Assembly (NCBI RefSeq): GCF_900112185.1 | Contig: NZ_FOKP01000030.1 | Coordinates: forward strand, 1 to 64,000 | Source: Allobosea sp. CRIB-10 | GTDB taxonomy: Bacteria > Pseudomonadota > Alphaproteobacteria > Rhizobiales > Beijerinckiaceae | Reading direction: 5' to 3' | DNA length: 64,000 nucleotides | Made by a program: the position numbers and the translations under genes | Shown: positions 52,897-61,862 of the stretch, in pieces | Layout of the letters: each line of letters opens with the position of its first letter | How positions within the stretch are numbered: position 1 is the stretch's first letter | The notes under the pieces: model-generated | Told to the model about the DNA's origin: nothing | Databases searched by the model: none | What the model saw: only the letters and a program-made list of their open reading frames with translations

Positions 52897-53634
52897 TCAG
52901 ACGAAATAATCCGGATAGCTCGCCTTGAGATGCACCAGATCGGGCAGCAGCGTGCCGAGATGCTGGCGCATCGCGACGACCGCAGCGGAGGCATCGTGCC
53001 GCCTGATCTCGTCGACGATGGCGAGGTGCTCGCGGATCACCATCGCCATCCGCCCCGGCACCGGCAATGTCATCCGCCGGCAGCGGTCGATCTGGCTCTT
53101 GGCCGCCTGGGCGAGTTTCCAGACGCCGGGATAGCCGGCGATGTCGGCGAGCACCTCGTGGAACTCCTCGTCGGCGAGGTGGAAACGCTCCTGGTCGTTC
53201 GCCTCATGCGACTCGTGCAGCACGGCGATCGTCGCATCGAGCCGGGCGATGTCGTCAGCGGTGGCCGTCCGCGCCAGCACCTCGACCGTGGCGCATTCCA
53301 GCGCCTGGCGGATGAACACCGCCTCGGGGATCGCGCCGGTCGGGATACGGGCGACGAAGGTGCCGGCCTGCGGGAAGATCTCGACGAGCCCCTCTTCCTT
53401 CAGCCGAATCAGCGCCTCGCGCACCGGCGTACGGCTCATACCGAAACGGGCGGTGAGATCCTTCTCGGAGAGCGGCACGCCCGGCCGCAGCACCATGTCG
53501 AGAATCTCGCGGCGCAGGTCGTCCTGCACGACGGATGCGGCCGTGGCGCGGCCTGCCGACGCTCCGGCGAGGCGCTGCGGCTTGCGCTCGCGACGCGAGC
53601 CCCCGGTCTCGCCTATCCCTAGCGCCTCCGACAT
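52897..53634 (-). CDS. GntR/FCD-family regulator of uronate genes
   Basis: 245 residues. N-terminal winged helix: VVQDDLRREILDMVLRPGVP, LSEKDLTARFGMSRTPVREA, LIRLKEEGLVEIFPQAGTFV. C-terminal FCD effector domain with the metal/ligand histidines in DEEFHEVLADIAGYPGVWKL and VIREHLAIVDEIRRHD. It is divergent from uxaC-kduI-kduD-kdgF, with an inverted repeat between them, so it probably represses or activates these genes with a uronate-derived ligand. Confidence 0.9.
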   Translation of the reverse strand: MSEALGIGETGGSRRERKPQRLAGASAGRATAASVVQDDLRREILDMVLRPGVPLSEKDLTARFGMSRTPVREALIRLKEEGLVEIFPQAGTFVARIPTGAIPEAVFIRQALECATVEVLARTATADDIARLDATIAVLHESHEANDQERFHLADEEFHEVLADIAGYPGVWKLAQAAKSQIDRCRRMTLPVPGRMAMVIREHLAIVDEIRRHDASAAVVAMRQHLGTLLPDLVHLKASYPDYFV

Positions 53635-53720
53635 CGTCCTATCCCGGCCATGATCGCCTCCTTATTGGACCACGATGCGCGCTCCGCGGCCAATCAGGGC
53701 GTACCACGGCCAAGCTGCGC

Positions 53721-53767
53721 ATACTAGTATATTAGTATATTGACATCACCAGCGCCGGGCCTATGGT
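53721..53767 (+). promoter_or_regulatory. uronate operator and uxaC promoter
   Basis: ATACTA-GTATAT-TAGTAT (53721-53738) is an inverted repeat with perfect 6-bp arms. Two bases later TTGACA (53740-53745), a 16-base spacer and TATGGT (53762-53767) form the uxaC promoter. The repeat also overlaps TATACT, a -10-like box for the divergent GntR gene. Confidence 0.7.
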
Positions 53768-53793
53768 CCGGCCCGATAGAGGAAACGCCAGCG

Positions 53794-55197
53794 ATGCTGC
53801 TGCACGACGATCGTCTTTTGCCTGCCGAACCGGTGACGCGCGGCATTGCGCGCCGCCTCTATGCCGGCGTCCGCGACCTGCCGATCATCTCGCCGCACGG
53901 CCACACCGATCCGCGCTGGTTCGCCGAGGACAAGCCGTTTCCCGATCCGGCGACGCTGTTCGTCAAGCCTGACCACTACATCTTCCGCATGCTCTATTCG
54001 CAGGGGATCAGGCTCGAGCAGCTCGGCATCGCCCGCAAGGATGGTGGCGAGGTCGAGGCCGATCCGCGCCAGATCTGGCGGCTTTTCGCCAGCAACTGGC
54101 ACCTGTTCCGCGGCACGCCGACGCGGCTCTGGTTCGAGCACGCCGCCTTCTCGATCTTCGGCATCACCGAGCGCCTCTCGGCCGAGAGCGCCGACCGCAT
54201 CTATGACCGCATCGCCGAGCAGCTGGAGCAGGACGCGATGCGCCCGCGCGCGCTGTTCGAACGCTTCAGGATCGAGGCGATCGCCACCACCGAGGGCGCG
54301 CTCGACCCGCTGAAGTGGCATGACATGATCAGGGAGTCCGGCTGGGGCGGCAAGGTCGTCACGGCCTATCGTCCCGACAGCGTCGTCGATCCCGAGTTCG
54401 AGGGCTTCAGGGACAATCTCGATCAATTCGGCGAGCTCACCGGCGAGGATGTCGGGAGCTGGAACGGCTACCTCGAAGCTCATCGCAAGCGCCGCGGCTA
54501 TTTCATCGAGCGCGGCGCGACCTCCTCCGATCACGGCCATGCCACGGCCCGCACCGCCAACCTGACCCCGGCCGAATGCGAAAAGCTCTTCGCCAAGATC
54601 CTGAAGGGCAAGTTCTCCGCAGAGGATGCCGATCTCTTCCGCGGCCAGATGCTGACCGAGATGGCGAAGATGAGCCTCGATGACGGGCTCGTCCTGCAAA
54701 TCCACCCCGGCTCCTACCGCAACCACAACCCATATCTGTTCGAGCAGTTCGGCCGCGACATGGGCTCCGACATCCCGCGCGGCATGGACTATGTCTCGGC
54801 GCTGAAGCCGCTGCTCGACGCGGTCGGCAACGAGCCCGGCCTTACGGTCATTGCCTTCACCCTCGACGAGACCAGCTATTCGCGCGAGCTCGCCCCGCTC
54901 GCCGGCCATTACCCGGCGCTGAAGCTCGGGCCGGGTTGGTGGTTCCTCGATGCGCCCGAGGCGATGCTGCGCTTCCGCGAACTCACCACCGAGACCGCCG
55001 GCTTCTACAATACCGTCGGCTTCAACGACGACACGCGCGCCTATCTCTCGATCCCGGCGCGCCACGACGTCGCCCGCCGGATGGACTGTCACTACCTCGC
55101 CAAACTCGTCGCCGAGCACCGTCTCGACGAGGACGAGGCCGCCGAAGTCGCCCACGATCTCGCCTATCGCCTGGCCAAGGAGGCCTACCGGCTGTGA
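53794..55197 (+). CDS. uxaC: glucuronate/galacturonate isomerase
   Basis: 467 residues. Isomerises D-glucuronate to D-fructuronate (and galacturonate to tagaturonate). Metal-binding SPHGHTDPRWFAED lies near the start, followed by HLFRGTPTRLWFEHA, GLVLQIHPGSYRNHNP and GFNDDTRAYLSIPARHDVAR. ATG at 53794 has AGAGGA upstream. It heads a tightly coupled run: uxaC-kduI overlap by GTGA, kduI-kduD by TGATG, kduD-kdgF by ATGA. Confidence 0.96.
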   Translation: MLLHDDRLLPAEPVTRGIARRLYAGVRDLPIISPHGHTDPRWFAEDKPFPDPATLFVKPDHYIFRMLYSQGIRLEQLGIARKDGGEVEADPRQIWRLFASNWHLFRGTPTRLWFEHAAFSIFGITERLSAESADRIYDRIAEQLEQDAMRPRALFERFRIEAIATTEGALDPLKWHDMIRESGWGGKVVTAYRPDSVVDPEFEGFRDNLDQFGELTGEDVGSWNGYLEAHRKRRGYFIERGATSSDHGHATARTANLTPAECEKLFAKILKGKFSAEDADLFRGQMLTEMAKMSLDDGLVLQIHPGSYRNHNPYLFEQFGRDMGSDIPRGMDYVSALKPLLDAVGNEPGLTVIAFTLDETSYSRELAPLAGHYPALKLGPGWWFLDAPEAMLRFRELTTETAGFYNTVGFNDDTRAYLSIPARHDVARRMDCHYLAKLVAEHRLDEDEAAEVAHDLAYRLAKEAYRL

Positions 55198-56042
55198 CCA
55201 GCGCCAAGACCATCGACGAACGCCAGGCCGCCCACCCGCGCGATGTGCGCAGCTATGACACCGAGACGCTGCGCCAGGACTTCCTGATCGAGCGCATCTT
55301 CGTGCCCGGCGAGGTCGCGCTGACCTACAGCCATTACGACCGCATGATCGTCGGCGGCGCGATGCCGGCGGCCAAGCCGCTCACGCTCGATCCGTTCCCG
55401 CCGACCGGCACGCCCTTCTTTCTGGCGCGGCGCGAGCTCGGCGTGATCAATCTCGGCGGCGCCGGCTCGGTCACCATCGACGGCGAGCGCTTCGAGCTGC
55501 CCTCGCTCGACGCGCTCTATGTCGGGCTTGGCGCGAAAGAGGTTTCCTTCGCCAGCGCCGATCCGGCCGACCCGGCCAAGTTCTATTTGACCAGCGCCCC
55601 GGCGCATCGCGAAGCCAAGCACCAGCTCATCCGCAAGGACGACGCCAACACCATCCATCTCGGCTCGGCCGAGACCTCCAACAAGCGCACCATCCGGCAA
55701 TACATCATGCCGAACAGCACCGGTACCAACCAGCTCGTCATGGGCATGACGGCGCTGGAGCCGGGCTCGGTCTGGAACTCCATGCCCTGCCACACCCACA
55801 CCCGGCGGATGGAGGCCTATCTCTACTTCAACCTCGACCCGGCCCACCGCGTCTTCCATTTCATGGGCGAGCCGCAGCAGACCCGGCATCTGCTTGTCGC
55901 CAACGAGCAGGCCGTGATCTCGCCGAACTGGTCGATCCATTGCGGCTGCGGCACCTCGAACTATTCCTTCGTCTGGGCCATGGCCGGCGACAATGTCGAG
56001 TTCACCGACATGGATGCCGCCCCGGTGGAGACGCTGCGCTGA
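55194..56042 (+). CDS. kduI: 5-keto-4-deoxyuronate isomerase
   Basis: 282 residues, metal-dependent bicupin. Converts 4-deoxy-L-threo-5-hexosulose uronate to 3-deoxy-D-glycero-2,5-hexodiulosonate. VRSYDTETLRQDFLIERIFV opens it. Zinc ligands are in SMPCHTHTRRMEAYLYFNL and the C-terminal SIHCGCGTSNYSFVWAMAGD. It starts with GTG at 55194, overlapping the uxaC stop, with AAGGAGG upstream. Product of KdgF is its substrate. Confidence 0.96.
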   Translation: MTSAKTIDERQAAHPRDVRSYDTETLRQDFLIERIFVPGEVALTYSHYDRMIVGGAMPAAKPLTLDPFPPTGTPFFLARRELGVINLGGAGSVTIDGERFELPSLDALYVGLGAKEVSFASADPADPAKFYLTSAPAHREAKHQLIRKDDANTIHLGSAETSNKRTIRQYIMPNSTGTNQLVMGMTALEPGSVWNSMPCHTHTRRMEAYLYFNLDPAHRVFHFMGEPQQTRHLLVANEQAVISPNWSIHCGCGTSNYSFVWAMAGDNVEFTDMDAAPVETLR

Positions 56043-56806
56043 TGGCGACGGCTTCGCCCTTCTCGCTGGACGGCCGCACGGCGCTGGTGACTGGCGCCAA
56101 TACCGGCATCGGCCAGGGCATTGCGGTGGCGCTCGCCGAGGCCGGCGCCAGGGTCGTCGCAGCCGGGCGCTCGAGCATGGCTGACACCGAGAAGCTGATC
56201 ACTGAAGCGGGCGGCACCTGCTTTCCGCTCCACGCCGATCTCCAGCAGAACGGGATCGCCACGCGGGTGATCGAGCAGGCCGCGGAACTGGCCGGCCCGC
56301 TCGACATCCTCGTCAACAATGCCGGCATCATCCGCCGGGCCGATGCCCTGGAGTTCGGAGAAGAGGATTGGGACGAGGTGATGAACCTCAACCTCAAGGC
56401 CAATTTCTTCCTGGCCCAGGCCTTCGCCAAGGCCGCGCTCTCCGCCGGACGCACCGGGCGGATCGTCAACATCGCCTCGCTGCTGTCCTTCCAGGGCGGC
56501 ATCCGCGTCGCCTCCTATACGGCGAGCAAGAGCGGGCTCGCCGGGCTGACCCGGCTGCTCGCCTGCGAATGGGCGGCCCAGGGCATCAACGTCAACGCGA
56601 TCGCCCCCGGCTATGTCGAGAGCAACAACACGGAGGCCCTGCGCGCCGATCCCGACCGCAACGCCGCGATCCTCGCCCGCATCCCGGCCGGGCGCTGGGG
56701 CAGACCGTCCGATATCGGCGGCGCGGCGGTGTTCCTGGCGAGCGATGCCGCCGCCTACATCCATGGCGCGATCCTTCCCGTCGACGGAGGCTGGCTGGCG
56801 CGATGA
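56042..56806 (+). CDS. kduD: 2-deoxy-D-gluconate 3-dehydrogenase
   Basis: 254 residues, classical SDR with an intact tetrad: cofactor TGANTGIGQGIAVALAEAG, NNAG in VNNAGIIRRADALEFGEED, Ser in IVNIASLLSFQGGIR, and Tyr-x-x-x-Lys in SYTASKSGLAGL. Reduces the KduI product to 2-keto-3-deoxygluconate. Start overlaps the kduI stop (TGATG). Confidence 0.95.
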   Translation: MATASPFSLDGRTALVTGANTGIGQGIAVALAEAGARVVAAGRSSMADTEKLITEAGGTCFPLHADLQQNGIATRVIEQAAELAGPLDILVNNAGIIRRADALEFGEEDWDEVMNLNLKANFFLAQAFAKAALSAGRTGRIVNIASLLSFQGGIRVASYTASKSGLAGLTRLLACEWAAQGINVNAIAPGYVESNNTEALRADPDRNAAILARIPAGRWGRPSDIGGAAVFLASDAAAYIHGAILPVDGGWLAR

Positions 56807-57144
56807 CGAACCGTCTCAATTCCTTCTTCCAGCACGACGCTGACATCGCCTGGGAGCCGACTGAGCCCGGCGTGAAGCGCAAGATCATGGCCTACGGGCC
56901 GGATCTGATGGTGGTGCGCGTCGCCTTCGAGCAGGGGGCGATCGGCAAGGCGCATCAGCATCCGCACCGCCAGGCATCCTATGTCGAGAGCGGCGTCTTC
57001 GACGTCACCATCGACGGCCAGACCAGCCGGCTTGTCGCCGGCGACACCTTCTTCGTGCCCGAGAACCTCGTCCACGGCGTCGTCAACATCGAGGCCGGGC
57101 AATTGATCGATTCCTTCACACCGATGCGGACGGAATTTTTGTGA
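56803..57144 (+). CDS. kdgF: cupin protein, probable KdgF
   Basis: 113 residues, one cupin barrel. Metal ligands GKAHQHPHRQASYVESGVFD and the second-half histidine in PENLVHGVVNIEAGQL. The size and place in a uronate operon match KdgF, which converts unsaturated uronates (from pectin or alginate) to linear ketouronates feeding KduI. Start overlaps the kduD stop (ATGA). A general cupin role is the alternative, but the operon argues for KdgF. Confidence 0.87.
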   Translation: MTNRLNSFFQHDADIAWEPTEPGVKRKIMAYGPDLMVVRVAFEQGAIGKAHQHPHRQASYVESGVFDVTIDGQTSRLVAGDTFFVPENLVHGVVNIEAGQLIDSFTPMRTEFL

Positions 57145-57240
57145 AAGACCGCTGCGCCCGGCCGTGCCGGCGCCGCTCCCGCCTGGGGACAAGAACGACC
57201 GGAATAAGCCGGCGATCATTTTTGGGGAGAGGACAACACC

Positions 57241-58224
57241 ATGTTCAATCGACGCAGTTTCTCCGCGCTCGCCGGCGTCGCCTTCGCCGCGCTGCTCGCG
57301 ACCTCGGCTCAGGCGCAGAACGTCACCCTGCGCTCGACCGACATCCACCCGACCGACTATCCGACGGTCGAGGCCGTGCGCCACATGGGCAAGCTGCTCG
57401 AGGAGCGCTCCAAGGGGCGGATCAAGATCAACGTCTTCCACTCGGCCCAGCTCGGCCAGGAGAAGGACACGATCGACCAGACGCGCTTCGGCGTCATCGA
57501 CATGAACCGCATCAACATGGCGCCGTTCAACAACCTGATCCCGGCGACGAACGTGCCCTCGCTGCCCTTCATCTTCCGCTCGGTCGACCATATGCGGAAG
57601 GTCATGGACGGGCCGATCGGCGACAACCTGCTCAAGGATTTCGAGAAGCACGACCTGATCGGCCTCGCCTTCTACGATTCCGGCTCGCGCTCGTTCTACA
57701 ATTCCAAGCGCGCCATCAACACGCCCGCCGACATGAAGGGCATGAAGATCCGCGTGCAGCAATCCGACATGTTCGTCGCGCTGGTCTCGGCGCTCGGTGC
57801 CAACGCCACGCCGATGCCGTTTGGCGAGGTCTATTCGGCTCTGCAGACCGGCGTCATCGACGGCGCCGAGAACAACTGGCCATCCTATGAATCGACCCGG
57901 CATTTCGAGGTCTCGAAATTCTATTCGCAGACCGAGCACTCGCTCTCGCCGGAGGTGCTGGTGATGTCGAAGAAGAGCTTCGAGAAGTTCAACGCTGCCG
58001 ACCAGGCGCTGATCAAGGCCGCCGCGAAGGAATCGGTCGCCAAGATGCGCGAGCTCTGGGACGCCCGCGAGAAGGCCTCGGAAGCCAAGGTCAAGGCTGG
58101 CGGCGCCCAGATCAACGCGGTGGAAAAGCAGCCCTTCATCGACGCGATGAAGCCGGTCTACGACAAGTTCGTCACCGATCCCCAGCTGAAGGAAATGGTC
58201 GCCGCCATCCAGGCGGTGAAGTGA
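57241..58224 (+). CDS. dctP: TRAP transporter substrate-binding protein
   Basis: 327 residues, DctP-type. Signal FNRRSFSALAGVAFAALLAT ends near SAQA. The domain includes the conserved VRHMGKLLEERSKGRIKINV, FHSAQLGQEKDTIDQTRFGV and DMKGMKIRVQQSDMFVALVS, with a conserved Arg (KIRVQ) that binds the carboxylate of the ligand. GGGGAGAGGA is upstream. Presumed ligand: a uronate or oligouronate, from the surrounding operon. It is separated from dctQ by a hairpin and a palindromic repeat. Confidence 0.92.
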   Translation: MFNRRSFSALAGVAFAALLATSAQAQNVTLRSTDIHPTDYPTVEAVRHMGKLLEERSKGRIKINVFHSAQLGQEKDTIDQTRFGVIDMNRINMAPFNNLIPATNVPSLPFIFRSVDHMRKVMDGPIGDNLLKDFEKHDLIGLAFYDSGSRSFYNSKRAINTPADMKGMKIRVQQSDMFVALVSALGANATPMPFGEVYSALQTGVIDGAENNWPSYESTRHFEVSKFYSQTEHSLSPEVLVMSKKSFEKFNAADQALIKAAAKESVAKMRELWDAREKASEAKVKAGGAQINAVEKQPFIDAMKPVYDKFVTDPQLKEMVAAIQAVK

Positions 58225-58230
58225 TTTCCT

Positions 58231-58351
58231 GCGCCGGCCCCTCGGCCGGCGCAGCTCTTGCGCGTCATTGCGAGGAGCATAGCGACGAAGCGATCCAGGG
58301 GCGGCAGTGCTCTACGCTCCCCTGGATTGCTTCGCTTCGCTCGCAATGACG
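58231..58351. repeat. hairpin plus palindromic repeat inside the TRAP operon
   Basis: GCGCCGGCC/GGCCGGCGC (58231-58239 and 58244-58252) is a perfect 9-bp hairpin seven bases after dctP. CGTCATTGCGAG (58263-58274) is mirrored at 58340-58351, and CGAAGCGATCCAGGGG is mirrored by CCCCTGGATTGCTTCG. It could cut or stabilise the transcript between the abundant binding protein and the membrane subunits. Confidence 0.85.
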
Positions 58352-58389
58352 AAAGGCCGGCCTTCGCCCTCGTCATCCCTGGACATCCC

Positions 58390-58923
58390 ATGCACGCCTT
58401 CACCGCGCTTCTGACGCGCCTCGGCGCCAAGCTCAGCCTCTACGCCCTGTTCACCGCCGGCGCCGGCCTCGTGCTGATGACGGTGATGGTCGCCTGGGGG
58501 GTGTTCGGCCGCTATGTCCTCAACGACACGCCGACTTGGGTCGAGGCCGGCTCGCTCTTCCTGATGTCCTGGTTCATCCTGCTCGGCGCCGCCGTCGGCG
58601 TGCGCGAGAGCGACCATCTCGGCTTCGAGGTCGGCCTCGCCATGTCGCCGCCGCCGGTGCGTGCCGCGCTGATCCTGATCGGAGAAGGCCTGGTCTGCGC
58701 CTTCGGCCTCGCCATGCTGGTCTATGGCAGCCAGCTCGCCGCCGGGACCTGGAGCGACCGCATGCCGATCATCGGCATCTCGCGCGGCTGGGACTATGTC
58801 CCGATCGCCGCAGGCGGTGCGCTGATCGCCCTGTTCGCGCTCGAGAAGATGCTGCTCTTCGTCACCGGCGAGAAGCAGGCCCCGCTCGGCTTCGGCCATT
58901 TCGGCTCCGAGCAGGAGGTCTGA
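58390..58923 (+). CDS. dctQ: TRAP transporter small membrane subunit
   Basis: 177 residues, four membrane helices. DctQ pattern LNDTPTWVEAGSLFLMSWFI and LLGAAVGVRESDHLGFEVGL. The ATG at 58390 has a weak Shine-Dalgarno; frame extension upstream is palindromic repeat. It forms the membrane complex with DctM, which starts at the stop plus two bases. Confidence 0.88.
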   Translation: MHAFTALLTRLGAKLSLYALFTAGAGLVLMTVMVAWGVFGRYVLNDTPTWVEAGSLFLMSWFILLGAAVGVRESDHLGFEVGLAMSPPPVRAALILIGEGLVCAFGLAMLVYGSQLAAGTWSDRMPIIGISRGWDYVPIAAGGALIALFALEKMLLFVTGEKQAPLGFGHFGSEQEV

Positions 58924-58925
58924 TC

Positions 58926-60206
58926 GTGGAACTCTGGGTTCTCTTCGGCACCTTCTCGCTGCTTCTGCTGATCGGCGTGCCCGTCGCCTTCTGCCTCGGC
59001 ATCGCCTCGGTCGCGACCGTGATCTATATGGGCCTTCCGCCGGTCGTCGTCTTCCAGCAGATGAACTCCGGCATGAACGCCTTCGCCATGATGGCGATCC
59101 CGTTCTTCATCTATGCCGGCGATTTGATGATCCGCGGCGGCATCGCCGAGCGCCTGATCCAGATGGCGGCGAGCCTGGTCGGCCATCTGCGCGGCGGGCT
59201 CGGCCAGGTCAACGTCGTCACCTGCACGCTCTTCGGCGGCATCTCCGGCTCGGCCGTGGCGGATGCGTCCGCGGTCGGCGGGCTGATGATCCCGCAGATG
59301 AAGAAGCGCGGCTACGACGCCGACTACGCCGTCAACGTCACCGCCAACGCAGCGATCATCGCGCTGCTGATCCCGCCCTCGCACAACATGATCATCTATT
59401 CGCTCTCGGCGGGCGGCAATCTCTCAATCGCCGATCTCTTCACCGCCGGCGTCGTGCCGGGCCTGCTGCTCTGCGCCGCGCTGATGGTCGCCGCCTGGGC
59501 GGTCGCGGTGAAGCGCGGCTATCCGCGCGAGGCCTTTCCGGGCTTCGCCGCTGTCGGCCGCTATGTCGTGCTGGCGCTGCCCGGCATCCTCTTGATCGGC
59601 ATCATCTTCGGCGGCGTCCGCTCCGGCGTCTTCACCGCGACGGAATCCTCCTGCGTCGCCGTGGTCTACGCCATCCTCGTCACCATCCTGGTCTATCGCC
59701 AGCTGACCTGGACGGCCTTCGTCGAGGCGACGCTCGGCGCGGTCCGCACCACCGCGATGGTGCTGCTGGTGATCGGCGCCGCCGGCTCCTTCGGCTGGCT
59801 GATGGCCTTCCTGCAGGTGCCGCAGGCGACGATCGCGGCGATGAAGGCGGTGTCCGACAATCCGCTCGTCATCCTGCTGATGATCAACGTCATCCTGCTG
59901 GTCCTCGGCACCTTCATGGACATGGCGCCGATGATCATCATCTGCACGCCGATCTTCCTGCCGGTGGTCAAGGCCTTCGGCGTCGACCCGATCCATTTCG
60001 GCGTGATCCTGATCCTCAATGCCGGCATCGGCCTCAACACCCCGCCGGTCGGCTCGGTCCAGTTCGTCGCCTGCGCGATCGGGCGCATCTCGATCGGCGA
60101 ATCCATGCGCACGATCTGGCCGTTCTACGGTGCCTCGGTTGCCGTGCTCCTGCTCGTGACCTATGTCCCCGGCATCTCCCTCTGGCTGCCGAGGCTGTTC
60201 CATTGA
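58926..60206 (+). CDS. dctM: TRAP transporter large permease
   Basis: 426 residues, about 12 membrane helices. GVPVAFCLGIASVATVIYMG, NVVTCTLFGGISGSAVADAS and NAGIGLNTPPVGSVQFVACA are family hallmarks. It carries the sodium-coupled transport. It starts with GTG at 58926, with GGAGG upstream. Its stop overlaps the TTG start of uxuB (60203-60206), so the gene is coupled with the reductase. Confidence 0.93.
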   Translation: MELWVLFGTFSLLLLIGVPVAFCLGIASVATVIYMGLPPVVVFQQMNSGMNAFAMMAIPFFIYAGDLMIRGGIAERLIQMAASLVGHLRGGLGQVNVVTCTLFGGISGSAVADASAVGGLMIPQMKKRGYDADYAVNVTANAAIIALLIPPSHNMIIYSLSAGGNLSIADLFTAGVVPGLLLCAALMVAAWAVAVKRGYPREAFPGFAAVGRYVVLALPGILLIGIIFGGVRSGVFTATESSCVAVVYAILVTILVYRQLTWTAFVEATLGAVRTTAMVLLVIGAAGSFGWLMAFLQVPQATIAAMKAVSDNPLVILLMINVILLVLGTFMDMAPMIIICTPIFLPVVKAFGVDPIHFGVILILNAGIGLNTPPVGSVQFVACAIGRISIGESMRTIWPFYGASVAVLLLVTYVPGISLWLPRLFH

Positions 60207-61672
60207 CCCGTCTGTCCTCTGCCACCCTTGCCTCGCTTCCGGCCGCCGTCAGGCGGCCGGGCTACGACCGCAGCAAGCTCCAGCCCGGCATTGTCCATCT
60301 CGGCCTCGGCGCCTTCACTCGCGCCCATCTCTGCGAGTTCACCGACGATGCGCTGGAGCAGGAATTCGGCGACTGGGGCATCACCGGCGCCAGCCTGCAG
60401 CGGCCCGACCAGCGCGACCGGCTGAAGCCGCAAGACGGGCTCTACACCTTCCTGAAGCGTGCGCCCGCCGGCCCGGAGCTGCGCGTCATCGGTTCGGTGC
60501 TCGATGTCCTCGTCGCGCCCGAGAGCCCGCAGGCACTGGTCGCCAGGCTCGCCGCGCCAGAAACGAAGATCGTCTCACTCACCGTCACCGAGAAGGGCTA
60601 TTGCCACGATCCGGCGACCGGCAAGCTCCGGGGCGACCACCCCGACATCGTCCACGACCTCGCCAATCCCGCTGCGCCGCGCTCGGCCATCGGACTGATC
60701 GTCGCCGGCCTCGCCGCCCGCAAGGTCGCGGGCCTTGGCCCCTTCACCGCGCTCTGCTGCGACAACCTCCCCTCGAACGGCCATGTCCTGGCCGGCCTCG
60801 TCCGCGATTTCGCCGCGCTGCGCGACGACACCCTCGCCTCCTGGATCGAGGCAAACGGCGCCTTCCCCTCGACCATGGTCGACCGGATCGTGCCGGCGAC
60901 GACCGAGGCCGATATCGCCGAGGTGGCGCGCCTGCTCGGCCTCGACGATGCCGCCCCGGTGATCGGCGAGCCCTTCCGGCAATGGGCGGTCGAGGATGTC
61001 TTCGCCGCCGGCCGGCCGCGCTGGGATGTCGTCGGCGCGCAGATGGTCTCCGAGGTCGCGCCCTTCGAGTTCATGAAGCTGCGCATGCTCAACGGCGCGC
61101 ATTCGAGCCTCGCCTATCTCGGCTATCTTGCCGGCCATGAGACGGTCGCGGCTGCGAGCGGCGATCCGGTCTTCGCCCGCTTCCTGCAGGGTCTCTGGGA
61201 CGAGATCATCCCGACCGTGCCGGCGCCGCAGGGCGTCGACCTCAACACCTATGCCGGCGACCTGCTTGCCCGCTTCCAGAACCCGGCTATCAGGCACCGC
61301 ACCTGGCAGATCGCCATGGACGGCTCGCAGAAGCTGCCGCAGCGCCTGCTCGGCACCATTCGCGAGCGACTCAAGGCCGGCGCACCGATCGATCATCTTG
61401 CGCTCGGTGTCGCCGCCTGGATGTCCTATGTCACCGGCACCGACGAGAAGGGCGCCGAGATCGACGTGCGCGATCCGCTCGCCGGTGAATTCGCGTTGCG
61501 CGCCAAGGCGCTAGGCCGCGACGCGGTGGCGCTGAGCACTGCGCTGTTCGGCATCGGCGCGATCTTCGGCGACGATCTGCCGCGCGAGCAGCGCTTCAGG
61601 CAGGCTGTGGCGGAGCATCTCGACGGCCTGTTCCAGAAAGGCGCGAAAGCGACGGCGGCGGCGCTGGGGTAA
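60203..61672 (+). CDS. uxuB: mannitol dehydrogenase family, probable fructuronate reductase
   Basis: 489 residues. Begins TRLSSATLASLPAAVRRPGY. Rossmann part GIVHLGLGAFTRAHLCEFTD; catalytic K-x5-N-x2-H motif in FMKLRMLNGAHSSLAYLGYL. In this operon it should reduce the UxaC product fructuronate to mannonate (or tagaturonate to altronate). Start is TTG at 60203 inside the dctM stop, with GAGG upstream. Mannitol or arabinitol dehydrogenase activity remains possible from sequence alone. Confidence 0.88.
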   Translation: MTRLSSATLASLPAAVRRPGYDRSKLQPGIVHLGLGAFTRAHLCEFTDDALEQEFGDWGITGASLQRPDQRDRLKPQDGLYTFLKRAPAGPELRVIGSVLDVLVAPESPQALVARLAAPETKIVSLTVTEKGYCHDPATGKLRGDHPDIVHDLANPAAPRSAIGLIVAGLAARKVAGLGPFTALCCDNLPSNGHVLAGLVRDFAALRDDTLASWIEANGAFPSTMVDRIVPATTEADIAEVARLLGLDDAAPVIGEPFRQWAVEDVFAAGRPRWDVVGAQMVSEVAPFEFMKLRMLNGAHSSLAYLGYLAGHETVAAASGDPVFARFLQGLWDEIIPTVPAPQGVDLNTYAGDLLARFQNPAIRHRTWQIAMDGSQKLPQRLLGTIRERLKAGAPIDHLALGVAAWMSYVTGTDEKGAEIDVRDPLAGEFALRAKALGRDAVALSTALFGIGAIFGDDLPREQRFRQAVAEHLDGLFQKGAKATAAALG

Positions 61673-61695
61673 TAACCGCCTCCTCCTCCTGCGAA

Positions 61696-61805
61696 GTCGT
61701 CCCGGACAAGCGGCAAAGCCGCGCTGATCCGGGACCTATGCCTGAGCCTATCCGATTGAGGTTCAGGCATGGGTCCCGGGTCTCCCTTCGGTCGCCCGGG
61801 ACGAC
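61696..61805. repeat. palindromic repeat after uxuB
   Basis: GTCGTCCCGG (61696-61705) is mirrored by CCGGGACGAC (61796-61805). CCTGAGCC and GGTTCAGG, and ATCCGGGACC and GGGTCCCGGG, add inner pairing. It ends the uronate operon. Confidence 0.8.
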
Positions 61806-61862
61806 CCGCGTTTGGGGCTTACCCCCTTGATCCCTACCCCACCCTGACGCCAGATACAGGCG

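Noticed and set aside
58263-58351. CRISPR-like or IS remnant in the TRAP operon
   Set aside because: It is one mirror palindrome with no direct repeat units or spacers and no transposase.
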